From NCBI RefSeq assembly GCF_014652315.1, contig NZ_BMYO01000005.1:248001-312000 (forward strand): a stretch of 64,000 nt of DNA, in the 5' to 3' direction. Position 1 is the stretch's first letter, and each line of letters opens with the position of its first letter. This document shows, piece after piece, positions 31,476-39,810 of this stretch. The stretch is from Jeongeupia chitinilytica (GTDB lineage Bacteria > Pseudomonadota > Gammaproteobacteria > Burkholderiales > Chitinibacteraceae). The notes beneath the pieces were generated by a model that saw only the letters and a program-made list of their open reading frames with translations, was not told the origin of the DNA and ran no database searches. The position numbers were made by a program, and so were the translations under genes.

Positions 31476-33601
31476 CGGCGTCCAAAATGCACTACAGCGC
31501 AGCTGAGCTGGCCGAGATGCGACTTTGTGGGGTGCCGGGGTCGAAGAAGGGGGTCCTGCTATTCGTCGAACGAGAAGCTTGGTCATTTGTAGAGGTTGTT
31601 GGCAACGGAGGTGTGCGCAAGGAGTTTCAACCGCCTGAAGCCGTCATGGCTCAGATCCGTGAGCGAACTGCGCAACAGCTGCTCGCCGACTCGGCCAAGC
31701 TGCCGGTGCCGTCGAGCCTCAAGACCGTGACGTCCGAAGTGGTGATGGGCGTGCCGGTTCCGGCTGCGCAAACCATGCTGCAGCTGACCGATGCGCAGCG
31801 CTTGCGTACCGACTGCCGCAAGGGCGTGTTGATGTCGGTCGAGCGGCTAATGGCGGGTTGCGGAATTGGCAAAGAGGCGGCGATCACGGCTGTCCTGGTC
31901 GAGGCCAAGAAAGACCCCGAAGGCCAACTGGCCCGCGCGCTGAAGCTGGCCGAGGACGAGCGCGGCCGCAAGGGTAGCAGCACGCTGCCGAGCGTACGCA
32001 CGATCAAGCGCTGGTTTGCCGCCGACAAGGTTGGAGCCTTGGCACCTAAGCAGGTGCAGCGTGAAATGCGCGTGCCGACATGGGCGCCGGCTTTCCTCGC
32101 GATCTGGCAAACGCCGCAAAAGCCGAGCGTGTCAGCCGCGTACCGGATTTTCTCGGTGCAATGGACCGAAGGTGTACTGCCGAGCGTGGACCAGGTGCGC
32201 CGCTTCATCGGCAAGCTCGGAAATGTCAGCCGCGAAGTGGGTCGCATGGGCAGCCGCGACATCAAGAACATCAAACCGTTTGTTCGGCGGACGTTCGATC
32301 AACTGGTGCCGGGCGACGTGTATAGCGCGGACGGCCATTGCTTCGACGCCGAAGTGCGCCACCCGCTGACCGGCAAGCCATTTCGCCCGGAAATCACCAG
32401 CATCATCGACATTGCCACGCGACGCGTCGTTGGCTTCTCGGTCGACCTCGCTGAGTCTGGCCTGGCCGTGATCGACGCGCTGCGATATTCGGCTGTGCAT
32501 GCCGGGGTCTGCGCGACCTTCTACGTCGACAACGGCAGTGGCTACGTCAACGACATGCTCAAAGACGAAGCGACCGGCTTGCTGAATCGCTTGGGCATCA
32601 CCATGACTCACAGCCTGCCGTACAACTCGCAGGCACGTGGCGTGATCGAGCGCCTGCATCAGTCACTGTGGGTTGCGGCGGCCAAGGAACTGACGACATA
32701 CATCGGCGCCGACATGGATCGGCAAGCCGGTCAGTTGGCGCACAAAGTCACTCGCCGCGCGCTCAAGCACGGCGGCACCCAGCCGCTGATGGGCTGGCCT
32801 GAATTTATGGCCTTCTGCCACCGCAAGGTTGCCGACTACAACGCCCGGTCACACAAGAGCTTGGGTGGCCGGACGCCGGATCAGGTGTGGGCGGAGAAGG
32901 GCGCGACGGCGGACTTGCATCGCGTCGATGCCGCCGAGGCTGAACACCTGTTCCATCCGCAGGCGACACGTAAGGTGGTTCGCGGCGAGGTCCAGCTGTT
33001 CAACAACAAGTACTTCAGCGCCGCGCTGGAAGAGTTCCACGGTGAGTTCGTCCGCGTCTCTTACGACGTCCACGACGCCAACTGGGTGTGGGTCTACGAC
33101 CAGCGCGGTGCCTTCATCGCCAAGGCCGGTTGGGGCGCCAATGAGGCGCACTACATGCCGATGCCGGTGATCGAGCAGAACCGGGTCAAGCGCGAAGAGG
33201 GGCGCTTGGCACGACTGAATGCCAGGGTCGACGACGTGATGGAAGGGCTGACCGCGCCGCTGATGGGACAACTGGCGGCCCCGGAAATCACGCTTACCCA
33301 GCAGCAGTTCAACCAGGCACTGAACGCACGCCCAACGCCTGCCGTGATCGACGTGGTGCCGGCCGAGCCGGTGGCGATCGAGGTCGCGAGCGTTAGCGCC
33401 ATGACGGAGGTCCGCCGGCCTCTATTCAATCGGGCGGCAGATCGTTACCGCTGGTTGATGGCGCATCGCGGGGCGTGGACAGGGGCGGATCGGGAGTGGC
33501 TGACCGACTACGTGGCCAGTGATGAGTACGCAGAGCGCGTCGACATTTTTGAGAACGAATGCATCGCCTGGCAGGGCGACGCATCCGGAGTAGCGGTGTG
33601 A
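31472..33601 (+). CDS. A: Transposase A (MuA-like DDE recombinase)
   Basis: A protein of 709 residues. An N-terminal Mu-type winged helix (about 6-60) is followed by end-binding domains and the catalytic core. The DDE residues are Asp287 (SADGH), Asp353 (YVDNGSG) and Glu393 (GVIERLHQ). A C-terminal beta-barrel and a tail that would bind the B ATPase follow (about 480-709). It cuts and joins the phage ends during replicative transposition. Length and order fit the MuA/B3 group. It overlaps the previous gene by 4 bp. Confidence 0.95.
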   Translation: MTASKMHYSAAELAEMRLCGVPGSKKGVLLFVEREAWSFVEVVGNGGVRKEFQPPEAVMAQIRERTAQQLLADSAKLPVPSSLKTVTSEVVMGVPVPAAQTMLQLTDAQRLRTDCRKGVLMSVERLMAGCGIGKEAAITAVLVEAKKDPEGQLARALKLAEDERGRKGSSTLPSVRTIKRWFAADKVGALAPKQVQREMRVPTWAPAFLAIWQTPQKPSVSAAYRIFSVQWTEGVLPSVDQVRRFIGKLGNVSREVGRMGSRDIKNIKPFVRRTFDQLVPGDVYSADGHCFDAEVRHPLTGKPFRPEITSIIDIATRRVVGFSVDLAESGLAVIDALRYSAVHAGVCATFYVDNGSGYVNDMLKDEATGLLNRLGITMTHSLPYNSQARGVIERLHQSLWVAAAKELTTYIGADMDRQAGQLAHKVTRRALKHGGTQPLMGWPEFMAFCHRKVADYNARSHKSLGGRTPDQVWAEKGATADLHRVDAAEAEHLFHPQATRKVVRGEVQLFNNKYFSAALEEFHGEFVRVSYDVHDANWVWVYDQRGAFIAKAGWGANEAHYMPMPVIEQNRVKREEGRLARLNARVDDVMEGLTAPLMGQLAAPEITLTQQQFNQALNARPTPAVIDVVPAEPVAIEVASVSAMTEVRRPLFNRAADRYRWLMAHRGAWTGADREWLTDYVASDEYAERVDIFENECIAWQGDASGVAV

Positions 33602-33658
33602 CTGGCAGGTCCACCACAGCAATCGGCCGTAAGGCCACAACTACGGAGTAGATGATAC

Positions 33659-34384
33659 ATGAAGGCGGTTTTCGTAAAGACCTCGAACTGGGAACGATTC
33701 ACGGACGGTATTCAGGCCGTCGACAACCGGGGGGCAGCTGAGGCGTGCATGTTGTTGGTGAACGGCGAGCCTGGCTTGGGCAAGACGTCGATCATCACGC
33801 GCTGGGCGCTTGAGAATAACGCCATTTTCGTGACGGCCCAGTCGGGCTGGACGGTCAGCGAAATGCTGCGCGCGATGGCCAATAGCAAGCCAGGCATTCC
33901 GGCGCATCACACGCTGCGCGACACCCGCGCTTCGGTGATTGGCCATGTGATGCGCAACCAGGTGCCGATCGTGGTCGACGAGGCAGATCATGTCGTTGCC
34001 TGCAGCGCCACGATCGAGGCGCTGCGCGGAATCAGCGACATGTGCCAGACCCCGGTTGTGATGGTCGGTATGGAGCGCATCCAGCAGAAGCTGGCCCGCT
34101 ACCCGCAAGTCGCTAGCCGGATTGCGACGGTGGTCAAGTTCGAGCCGGTAACCGAGACCGACGTGATGCTGACCTGCCGTGATATGGCCGAGGTCGAGAT
34201 CGGCCGCTGCTTGGTATCCGAGTTGCACCGGCAGTGCGCCGGCCGCATGCGTCTGGTACTGAACGGCATCGCTCGTATCGAGCAGTTCGCCAAGGTCAAC
34301 GGCTTGAAGTCGATCAGCCTACAAGACATGCGCGGTGCCGAATTGGCCCACGACTGGCAGTCCGCCCGCCGGGGGGCCAAGTGA
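33659..34384 (+). CDS. B: Transposition ATPase B (MuB-like AAA protein)
   Basis: A protein of 241 residues. Walker A GEPGLGKT is at 36-43, Walker B IVVDEAD near 103-109, and a sensor-like VVMVGMERI follows. It binds DNA and hands target sites to the transposase, preventing insertion into itself. It is shorter than MuB (312) because it lacks the N-terminal helix-turn-helix, as in B3-type phages. The stop overlaps the next GTG start. Confidence 0.9.
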   Translation: MKAVFVKTSNWERFTDGIQAVDNRGAAEACMLLVNGEPGLGKTSIITRWALENNAIFVTAQSGWTVSEMLRAMANSKPGIPAHHTLRDTRASVIGHVMRNQVPIVVDEADHVVACSATIEALRGISDMCQTPVVMVGMERIQQKLARYPQVASRIATVVKFEPVTETDVMLTCRDMAEVEIGRCLVSELHRQCAGRMRLVLNGIARIEQFAKVNGLKSISLQDMRGAELAHDWQSARRGAK

Positions 34385-34908
34385 GCAAACTTACCTATTC
34401 GATTTTGCAGCTCCTGTGGCGTAGCGAAAAAGGCCTGACCTTCAACGTGCTCTGCGGCCGAACTGGTGAAGAGGAACGAACCGTTCGCACTCGGTTGCAG
34501 TTGCTGCAATCCCAGGAGTTGGTGGTAATGAAAGGCGGCCGCTGGTATCTGACCAGCACAGGGCAGATCGCAGCCGAAGGCGAAGCGATGCGCCGCAGTC
34601 AGCCACTGTATGCACGGGGTTGGCAAGCGCTCCGCATGCTCAAGGCTGCTGGCATTTCCGACATCGCCATGATGGCCGCCCGGGTCGAGGAGAAGACCGC
34701 TGCTTCGGTGCTGACAGGGTATTTCCAGACCCTATCGCGGGTTGGCCTGGTTGTCCGTGCAGGCGCGGTGATTCCGCCTCGTTTTGCCCTGATTGACGAC
34801 CTCGGCCCGGAGGCACCTCGCATCGACTCTCGCCGCCACGTGGTCATTGAACCGAACAGTGGCCGTGAACTGCCGATGCCTTGGGGAAAACAGAAGGGGG
34901 GCGTGTGA
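34381..34908 (+). CDS. Early winged-helix protein
   Basis: A protein of 175 residues from a GTG start that overlaps the B stop. Residues 1-60 read as a winged helix (YSILQLLWRSEKGLTFNVLCGRTGEEERTVRTRLQLLQSQELVVMKGGRWYLT), and a second helical repeat of the same type may follow (about 80-125). No family name is recognised. It may regulate the early operon or replication. Confidence 0.7.
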   Translation: MSKLTYSILQLLWRSEKGLTFNVLCGRTGEEERTVRTRLQLLQSQELVVMKGGRWYLTSTGQIAAEGEAMRRSQPLYARGWQALRMLKAAGISDIAMMAARVEEKTAASVLTGYFQTLSRVGLVVRAGAVIPPRFALIDDLGPEAPRIDSRRHVVIEPNSGRELPMPWGKQKGGV

Positions 34909-35237
34909 TGACGCACGAAACCTCCCGATGGTTGACCCTGCTGCGTGCCGAGGCTGAGCGGACCAGCATGCGTGCCGTCGCTGACCGCCTCGGGTACAGC
35001 CCTGCCTCGATCAGCTTGGTGCTGGGTGACAAGTATCCGGGAAAGACGGATCGCATCGCTGCTGCGGTGCTGGCCAAGCTCGACACGATCGCATGCCCGC
35101 ACTTGGGCCAAGCGCTGACCGGTGACCTTTGCCGCCAGTACGCCCTGAGAGATGTACCAACCAGCAGCCCGGCCGCTGCCGCGCACTGGCGCGCATGCCA
35201 GTCGTGCAAACACCGCGATGAGGTGTGCCATGCATAG
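34908..35237 (+). CDS. Small HTH regulator
   Basis: A protein of 109 residues. A Cro/LacI-like helix-turn-helix is seen at about 17-55 (SMRAVADRLGYSPASISLVLGDKYPGKTDRIAAAVLAKL). The C-terminus holds a Cys pair CQSCKHRDEVC that may bind metal. Similar small regulators occur in the early block of B3-like phages. It overlaps the previous stop by one base and is preceded by GAAGGGGGG. Confidence 0.7.
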   Translation: MTHETSRWLTLLRAEAERTSMRAVADRLGYSPASISLVLGDKYPGKTDRIAAAVLAKLDTIACPHLGQALTGDLCRQYALRDVPTSSPAAAAHWRACQSCKHRDEVCHA

Positions 35238-35520
35238 CGAGGCGCTCTCTTTCAACGCGGCGGTCCGTGACGCGATCGCGACCTGCCTGCATTGCGTGTG
35301 CTGGCTGGCACAACACCGCTTCAAGGTGCTGCTGCAAGGCTCGGGTAGCGGCAGTGAAGGTCCGTGGGTCTTGATCGCGCACAGCCCGAAATGCGAGCTG
35401 CTCAAACAGAAGCATGACGCGGAGGTGATCGGCCGCATCAGCAACGAACGCGGGCCGCAAATCCAGTGGCGCGCGATGGTCAACGGCTGCGCCGTGCAGT
35501 GGTTCGAGAAGGGGGTGTGA
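35230..35520 (+). CDS. Unknown early phage protein
   Basis: A protein of 96 residues, no recognised domain. It has four cysteines, two of them close together (TCLHCVCW), and a C-terminal strand-rich part (QWRAMVNGCAVQWFEKGV). It overlaps the regulator gene before it and sits 1 bp from the next, so it belongs to the early operon. Confidence 0.6.
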   Translation: MHSEALSFNAAVRDAIATCLHCVCWLAQHRFKVLLQGSGSGSEGPWVLIAHSPKCELLKQKHDAEVIGRISNERGPQIQWRAMVNGCAVQWFEKGV

Positions 35521-35521
35521 G

Positions 35522-35791
35522 ATGTCGGAGCAAAGCAACGTGGTTGTTTTCAACGGCACGAGCCTGAGTCGGCTGGCCATGCAGAACCGGGTGCTTCGGT
35601 CCCTGCGAGAACTGGGTTGCACGGTGCTGCGCGTGTCGCAGGATTCATGCCTGACCATCGAGATCGATGCCGCGACCTGCCGCTGCCTGGATGGTCAGGG
35701 GAGCAAACCGGTACGGCGCCGCCAAGGTGCCGAGATCCTGAACAAGGTGCGTTTTGCTGGCCTTGAGGTCGTTTGGCGGGAGGCGGCATGA
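35522..35791 (+). CDS. Unknown early phage protein
   Basis: A protein of 89 residues. An N-terminal helix (LAMQNRVLRSLRELGCTVLRVS) is followed by strands and a basic loop (KPVRRRQGAEIL). No family recognised. Its stop overlaps the next start (ATGA). Confidence 0.6.
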   Translation: MSEQSNVVVFNGTSLSRLAMQNRVLRSLRELGCTVLRVSQDSCLTIEIDAATCRCLDGQGSKPVRRRQGAEILNKVRFAGLEVVWREAA

Positions 35792-36129
35792 CGATGACCA
35801 AGCTGGATCTGGTCCGTGCCGCTATCGCGGTGCTGCCTGAGCCTTTCATCGCTGCACAAGTCATTCGCGCAACGGGAGATTCGCATGCCGGCTCACGAAT
35901 GCGCGACCTGTGCCGGTATGGCGAGCTGGTCTGCGAAACCTACGTGGGGGCCGCTCGGGCGACTTGCCAGTATCGCCGCACTGCGCGCTTCGGCCTCGAC
36001 AAGGCCGAACTGGTCGTGCTGGCCGAACAGCAATTGCGTGCGCAGATCTCGATCGCAGATTGGCTGTTGGGCCGGCTTGCGCACATCGCCAGGCGGCGGC
36101 TAGCGCAGGGGCGGGCATGCTCGATCTGA
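35788..36129 (+). CDS. Early phage protein with possible winged helix
   Basis: A protein of 113 residues. Residues 3-60 suggest a winged helix used in cell-cycle or replication control genes (KLDLVRAAIAVLPEPFIAAQVIRATGDSHAGSRMRDLCRYGELV). The C-terminus is Arg-rich. No family name is sure. Overlaps both neighbours. Confidence 0.6.
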   Translation: MTMTKLDLVRAAIAVLPEPFIAAQVIRATGDSHAGSRMRDLCRYGELVCETYVGAARATCQYRRTARFGLDKAELVVLAEQQLRAQISIADWLLGRLAHIARRRLAQGRACSI

Positions 36130-36698
36130 CCTGCCCCTGCTGCGGTGCCATGAGCGGGCTGGAAGCGTACTTATTGACCGAGGCCCAGGGCCGCGCCGTC
36201 ACGGCGGCGCTGGCCATGCCCCGGCCTGTACGGCTTGCGGTGGTCGGCTACATGCGGCTGTTCAACGTTCAGGGCCGCAAGGCGACCGCGAGCAAGACCG
36301 CCCGCTTGATCGGCGAGCTGGCCGAGATCATCCCGACCAATCAGATCAAGCGGGCCGGCAATGTCTACGTGATCACGTCCGAGCTGTGGCGGGATGCGAT
36401 GGACGACGTTGTCGAGCGCGCCCGGCAGCCCGGCAGCACGTTGCGCCTGCCCCTGAAAACCCACGGCTATCTGTACGAAGTGGTCGCCGGCAAAGCCGAA
36501 CAACTGGCCGCACGAGTCGAGAGCCAGCGCGAGGCGGCACGTAGCACCGGCGGTAGTGTCCTCGACAACGTGGTGCGGCCTGAAGCATCGGCGCGTAGTC
36601 CACCGCCACCGCCCGCGCCGGTGGACCCCGGCGGCAAGCGGGCTATGTCGGCCGAGGCACGGCAAGCGCTCATCGATCGTGGATTTTTAAAGGAATGA
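36117..36698 (+). CDS. Early phage protein with CPCC motif
   Basis: A protein of 193 residues. It opens with LTCPCCGAMSGLEAYL, a half zinc finger common in early proteins of transposable phages; a helical domain with basic patches follows, then a Pro-rich linker (about 162-170). The last 20 residues form a separate helix (SAEARQALIDRGFLKE). Probably binds DNA or protein; function unknown. Confidence 0.65.
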   Translation: MLDLTCPCCGAMSGLEAYLLTEAQGRAVTAALAMPRPVRLAVVGYMRLFNVQGRKATASKTARLIGELAEIIPTNQIKRAGNVYVITSELWRDAMDDVVERARQPGSTLRLPLKTHGYLYEVVAGKAEQLAARVESQREAARSTGGSVLDNVVRPEASARSPPPPPAPVDPGGKRAMSAEARQALIDRGFLKE

Positions 36699-36702
36699 CG
36701 CA

Positions 36703-37329
36703 GTGACAAATCAAGTGCAAAACATCGAGAACGACAGCCACTGGACCGATCCGCTCGGCCGTCTGGTGCCGGTCAATCTGATCAAGCCGGTCGACCGTGA
36801 GCGCGACGCGTTGGTGCGCGGCATCGTCGAGCAGGCCAAGACCATGTCGACACAGTTGGGCCAGTTCAAGGCGGGGGTATTCGCCGATGTCGGCGCCTTC
36901 GTCGAGCTGAGCGCCGAGCAATACGACGTGAAACTGGGTGGCATCAAGGGCAACGTGACGCTGACCTCGTTCGACGGCCGCTACAAGGTGATCCGGCAGA
37001 TGCAGGACACCATCACCTTTGACGAGCGCTTGCAAGCGGCCAAGCAGCTGATCGACGAGTGCATCAGCGAGTGGGCCGAAGGCAGCAGCGACAACATCAA
37101 GGCGCTGATCCACGACGCCTTCCAGGTCAGCAAAGAAGGAAAGATCAGCACCGGCCGCGTGCTGGGGCTGCGCCGGATGAACATCACCGACGAGAAGTGG
37201 CAGCGCGCCATGCAGGCGATTGGCGACAGCGTCCAGGTCTCGGGCAGCAAACCTTATATCCGTGTGTATGAGCGTGTCGAAGGCTCCGACCGCTACGAGC
37301 CGATCAGCCTCGATGTGGCGGGGGTGTGA
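36703..37329 (+). CDS. DUF3164 family protein
   Basis: A protein of 208 residues with the DUF3164 pattern: WTDPLGRLVPVNLIKP, VDRERDALVRGI, FKAGVFADVGAFVELSAEQY and GKISTGRVLGLRRM. The family is typical of transposable phage early regions and its activity is unknown. The GTG start at 36703 has an AAAGGAA site. Confidence 0.85.
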   Translation: MTNQVQNIENDSHWTDPLGRLVPVNLIKPVDRERDALVRGIVEQAKTMSTQLGQFKAGVFADVGAFVELSAEQYDVKLGGIKGNVTLTSFDGRYKVIRQMQDTITFDERLQAAKQLIDECISEWAEGSSDNIKALIHDAFQVSKEGKISTGRVLGLRRMNITDEKWQRAMQAIGDSVQVSGSKPYIRVYERVEGSDRYEPISLDVAGV

Positions 37330-37330
37330 G

Positions 37331-37525
37331 ATGGCCAACGTACATCCATTCGCTGCCGGAAATTACAACGGCCACCAGTGCTACCACGTCACCGCCGAAG
37401 ACCGAATGCAGGCTGTCAAAACCTTCACCAAACAGCAATGCCTCGCTGCGCTTGAACTGACTGATTTGCAGAAGACAGTCGAGCGTGCGGTAAGGAGCCG
37501 GATTCGTTCACTGGAGCGCGATTAA
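37331..37525 (+). CDS. Small unknown early protein
   Basis: A protein of 64 residues, one base after the DUF3164 stop. The C-terminal half is helical and basic (LQKTVERAVRSRIRSLERD). No family recognised. Confidence 0.55.
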   Translation: MANVHPFAAGNYNGHQCYHVTAEDRMQAVKTFTKQQCLAALELTDLQKTVERAVRSRIRSLERD

Positions 37526-37527
37526 AC

Positions 37528-37977
37528 ATGGCAAAGCTGAGCAAGGAGCAGCGCGAAAAACTGGAAGCCACCCTGAGCATGCCGTGGGGCGGAGTTGACC
37601 TGCAGTGCGATGGTTACCGCATCACGTTATCGGTCGAACGCGCCAAGGGCATGAGTTACCGGGTAGGCACCTACGTGAATGGCAGTTTTCATGGCAAATG
37701 GATGATTGGTTCGGAGTCCTATCCGGAACAGAAATTTCTGCGCAAATCGGTTCGGCCGGTGGCTTCTAAGGCTGATCGGGACCGCATGGAGAAGGCAGTG
37801 GGCAAGCGCCACTTCAAGAAAATGTGCGCAGAAGAGCCTTACTGGACCAAGACCATCACCACTTACTGGATGAGCTGGGCCAGTGGCAAGGCTGCCCTGA
37901 ATCACCTGTGCAAGGTCTGCGACGCCATCACCGTGATCGAGAAAGAAACCAAGGAACTCACCGATGCTGTGGTTTAA
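37528..37977 (+). CDS. Unknown early protein
   Basis: A protein of 149 residues with mixed strands and helices; a basic central part (KFLRKSVRPVASKADRDRMEKAVGKRHFKKM) suggests nucleic-acid contact. No known family. It overlaps the rdgC start by 14 bp. Confidence 0.65.
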   Translation: MAKLSKEQREKLEATLSMPWGGVDLQCDGYRITLSVERAKGMSYRVGTYVNGSFHGKWMIGSESYPEQKFLRKSVRPVASKADRDRMEKAVGKRHFKKMCAEEPYWTKTITTYWMSWASGKAALNHLCKVCDAITVIEKETKELTDAVV

Positions 37978-38872
37978 AAATCTCCAGCTTTACCGGCTCG
38001 CCGCCGACCATGCGTTGAGCGCCGAGACTGTCGCTGAAGCGCTGGCCAAGCGTCCGTTTGTGGCCTGCGGCCCTCACGACCCGATGAGTCAGGGCTGGGT
38101 TGCTCCGGCTAGGCACGCGCCGGATCTGATCGCCTACGAGCAGCAAGATGCTGTCCTGGTCGTGCAGAAAACCGAGGAAAAGCTGCTCCCGCCCAGCGTG
38201 GTCAAGGAAGAGGCCGAAGACCGGATTGCCCGGATCGAGGCCGAGGAAAACCGCAAGGTCGGCCGCAAGGAAGCCAAGGAGCTGCGCGAGCGCATTGCCG
38301 AGGAACTGCTGCCGAAGGCGTTCTCCCGCTCGCGTAGTCAGCGTGCGCTGATTGACCTGCAGCTCGGGCTGGTAATGGTCGAGGCCGCTTCGGCCGGCAA
38401 GGCCGAGCAGCTGCTGTCCAATCTACGCGAGACGCTCGGCAGCCTGCCGACCCGGCTGCTCAACACCCACGTCTCGCCGGAAACAGCCATGACGCTGTGG
38501 CTTGAAACTGCCGACGCCGGCCCCTTTGATCTTGGTCAGGACACCGAGCTGAACGCGCCAGGCGACGACGGCGCGGTCACCAAGCTCGGCCGTCAGCCGA
38601 TGGACACCAGCGAGGTGAAGCAGCACCTGGGCAACGGCTTGCTGGCCACCAAGCTGTCGCTCGCTTGGGACGACAAGCTGTCGTTCGTGCTGACCGACAA
38701 GCTGGAAATCAAGCGCCTGACGATGCTCGACGTGCTGCAGGAGGAGCTGAAGGACATGGACGCGGTCGACCAAGCGGCGGTTTTCGACAGCAGCCTGGTG
38801 CTGACCGTGGGCACCTTGCGCGGCTTCATTCCGGTGTTAATCAATGCGCTCGGCGACGAGATGCCAGCCTAA
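37964..38872 (+). CDS. rdgC: RdgC-like recombination-associated protein
   Basis: A protein of 302 residues, near the length of bacterial RdgC. It opens with the family hallmark MLWFKNLQLYRL, and the GWVAPAR and TRLLNTHVSPE regions also fit. RdgC is a ring-shaped double-stranded DNA-binding protein that limits RecA filament formation. A copy in the early operon of a transposable phage may protect or promote phage replication. The host copy is not in the window. Confidence 0.92.
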   Translation: MLWFKNLQLYRLAADHALSAETVAEALAKRPFVACGPHDPMSQGWVAPARHAPDLIAYEQQDAVLVVQKTEEKLLPPSVVKEEAEDRIARIEAEENRKVGRKEAKELRERIAEELLPKAFSRSRSQRALIDLQLGLVMVEAASAGKAEQLLSNLRETLGSLPTRLLNTHVSPETAMTLWLETADAGPFDLGQDTELNAPGDDGAVTKLGRQPMDTSEVKQHLGNGLLATKLSLAWDDKLSFVLTDKLEIKRLTMLDVLQEELKDMDAVDQAAVFDSSLVLTVGTLRGFIPVLINALGDEMPA

Positions 38873-38882
38873 ACCCCAGCGT

Positions 38883-38908
38883 ACAGCCCGTTAGAAACAG
38901 CGGGCTGT
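38883..38908 (+). terminator. Hairpin after rdgC
   Basis: ACAGCCCG at 38883-38890 pairs with CGGGCTGT at 38901-38908 around a 10-base loop, 10 bp past the rdgC stop. No T tract follows, so it may weaken rather than stop transcription into gemA. Confidence 0.45.
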
Positions 38909-38933
38909 GCGATGTGATTTAACGGAAACCGAC

Positions 38934-39350
38934 ATGGCCACCAACCGCGACCTCGCCAAAATCCATATCGCCAAGAAAGACCTCGGCATGGACGACGCCA
39001 CCTACCGCGCCATGCTGCACAGCGTGGCCGGGGTGTCGTCGTCCAGAGACCTGACCGTCATGACGTCGGCCAAAGTGCTAGCACACCTGCAGCGCTGCGG
39101 CTGGAAGCCGAAGAGCGGGCACGGCAAAAGGCCGGTGGTCACTGCAGCGCGTAAGAAACAGCTGAACAAGATCGAGGCGTTACTTGCCGATGCCGGGCGG
39201 CCGTGGGACTACCTCACCAAGGGAAGTGGTGGGCGGCCGTCGATGTTGCGTCGTTTGGCCGGCGTGGATCAGATCGAGTGGTCGACGAGCGATGGTCTGA
39301 AAAACGTCATTGCAGCGCTGAGTATTGATGCGGAAAGGAGGGGCGCATGA
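38934..39350 (+). CDS. gemA: GemA-like regulatory protein (gp16, DUF1018)
   Basis: A protein of 138 residues matching the GemA/DUF1018 pattern: RDLAKIHIAKKDLGMDDATYRAMLHSVAG, SSRDLT, HLQRCGWKP and RPWDYLTKG. In Mu, GemA changes host gene expression and DNA supercoiling late in early transcription. Its stop overlaps the Mor start by 4 bp, the usual gemA-mor pair. Confidence 0.9.
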   Translation: MATNRDLAKIHIAKKDLGMDDATYRAMLHSVAGVSSSRDLTVMTSAKVLAHLQRCGWKPKSGHGKRPVVTAARKKQLNKIEALLADAGRPWDYLTKGSGGRPSMLRRLAGVDQIEWSTSDGLKNVIAALSIDAERRGA

Positions 39351-39778
39351 ATCTGGCCGATTTCGAGCACCTACTACCGGAGCTGGCGCAACTGATCGCC
39401 CGGCTGATCGGTTTGCCCAAGGCGCTGAAACTGATCGAGGCGTGGGGCGGAACGACTTTCCCTGTATCGAAGAACAAGCGCCGCGATGGCCAGATCCGGT
39501 TCGAGGCGTTGTCCGAGGTGGTGGGGGTTGAGGCTGCGAAGATCCTGACTGGCCATTTCGGCGGCGAGGTGCTGTCGATTCCCCGCTGTGCAGTCGCGTT
39601 ACGGGAGGTTCGCGATCGCATGATGCGAGCGGAGTTCGATCAGTCGACCCGAATCCAGCCAGCGGTGCACGCAGTGAATCAACTGGCGCGAAAGTACCAA
39701 ATGACCGAACGCAATGTATGGCTGGTTTTGAAGAAGGCAGACCAAGTGAATGAGACGCGGCAGGTTGCGCTGTTCTAG
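39347..39778 (+). CDS. mor: Mor-type middle/late transcription activator
   Basis: A protein of 143 residues with the Mor/C dimer and helix-turn-helix parts: LPELAQLIARLIGLPKALKLIEAWGG, then the C-terminal NQLARKYQMTERNVWLVLKKA. It should activate the promoter of the lysis and morphogenesis genes. No separate C gene is seen, so one activator may serve both steps, as in B3-like phages. Confidence 0.88.
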   Translation: MNLADFEHLLPELAQLIARLIGLPKALKLIEAWGGTTFPVSKNKRRDGQIRFEALSEVVGVEAAKILTGHFGGEVLSIPRCAVALREVRDRMMRAEFDQSTRIQPAVHAVNQLARKYQMTERNVWLVLKKADQVNETRQVALF

Positions 39779-39810
39779 GATGTGAGCGTGTTTGTCTTCG
39801 AGGTATCGCA

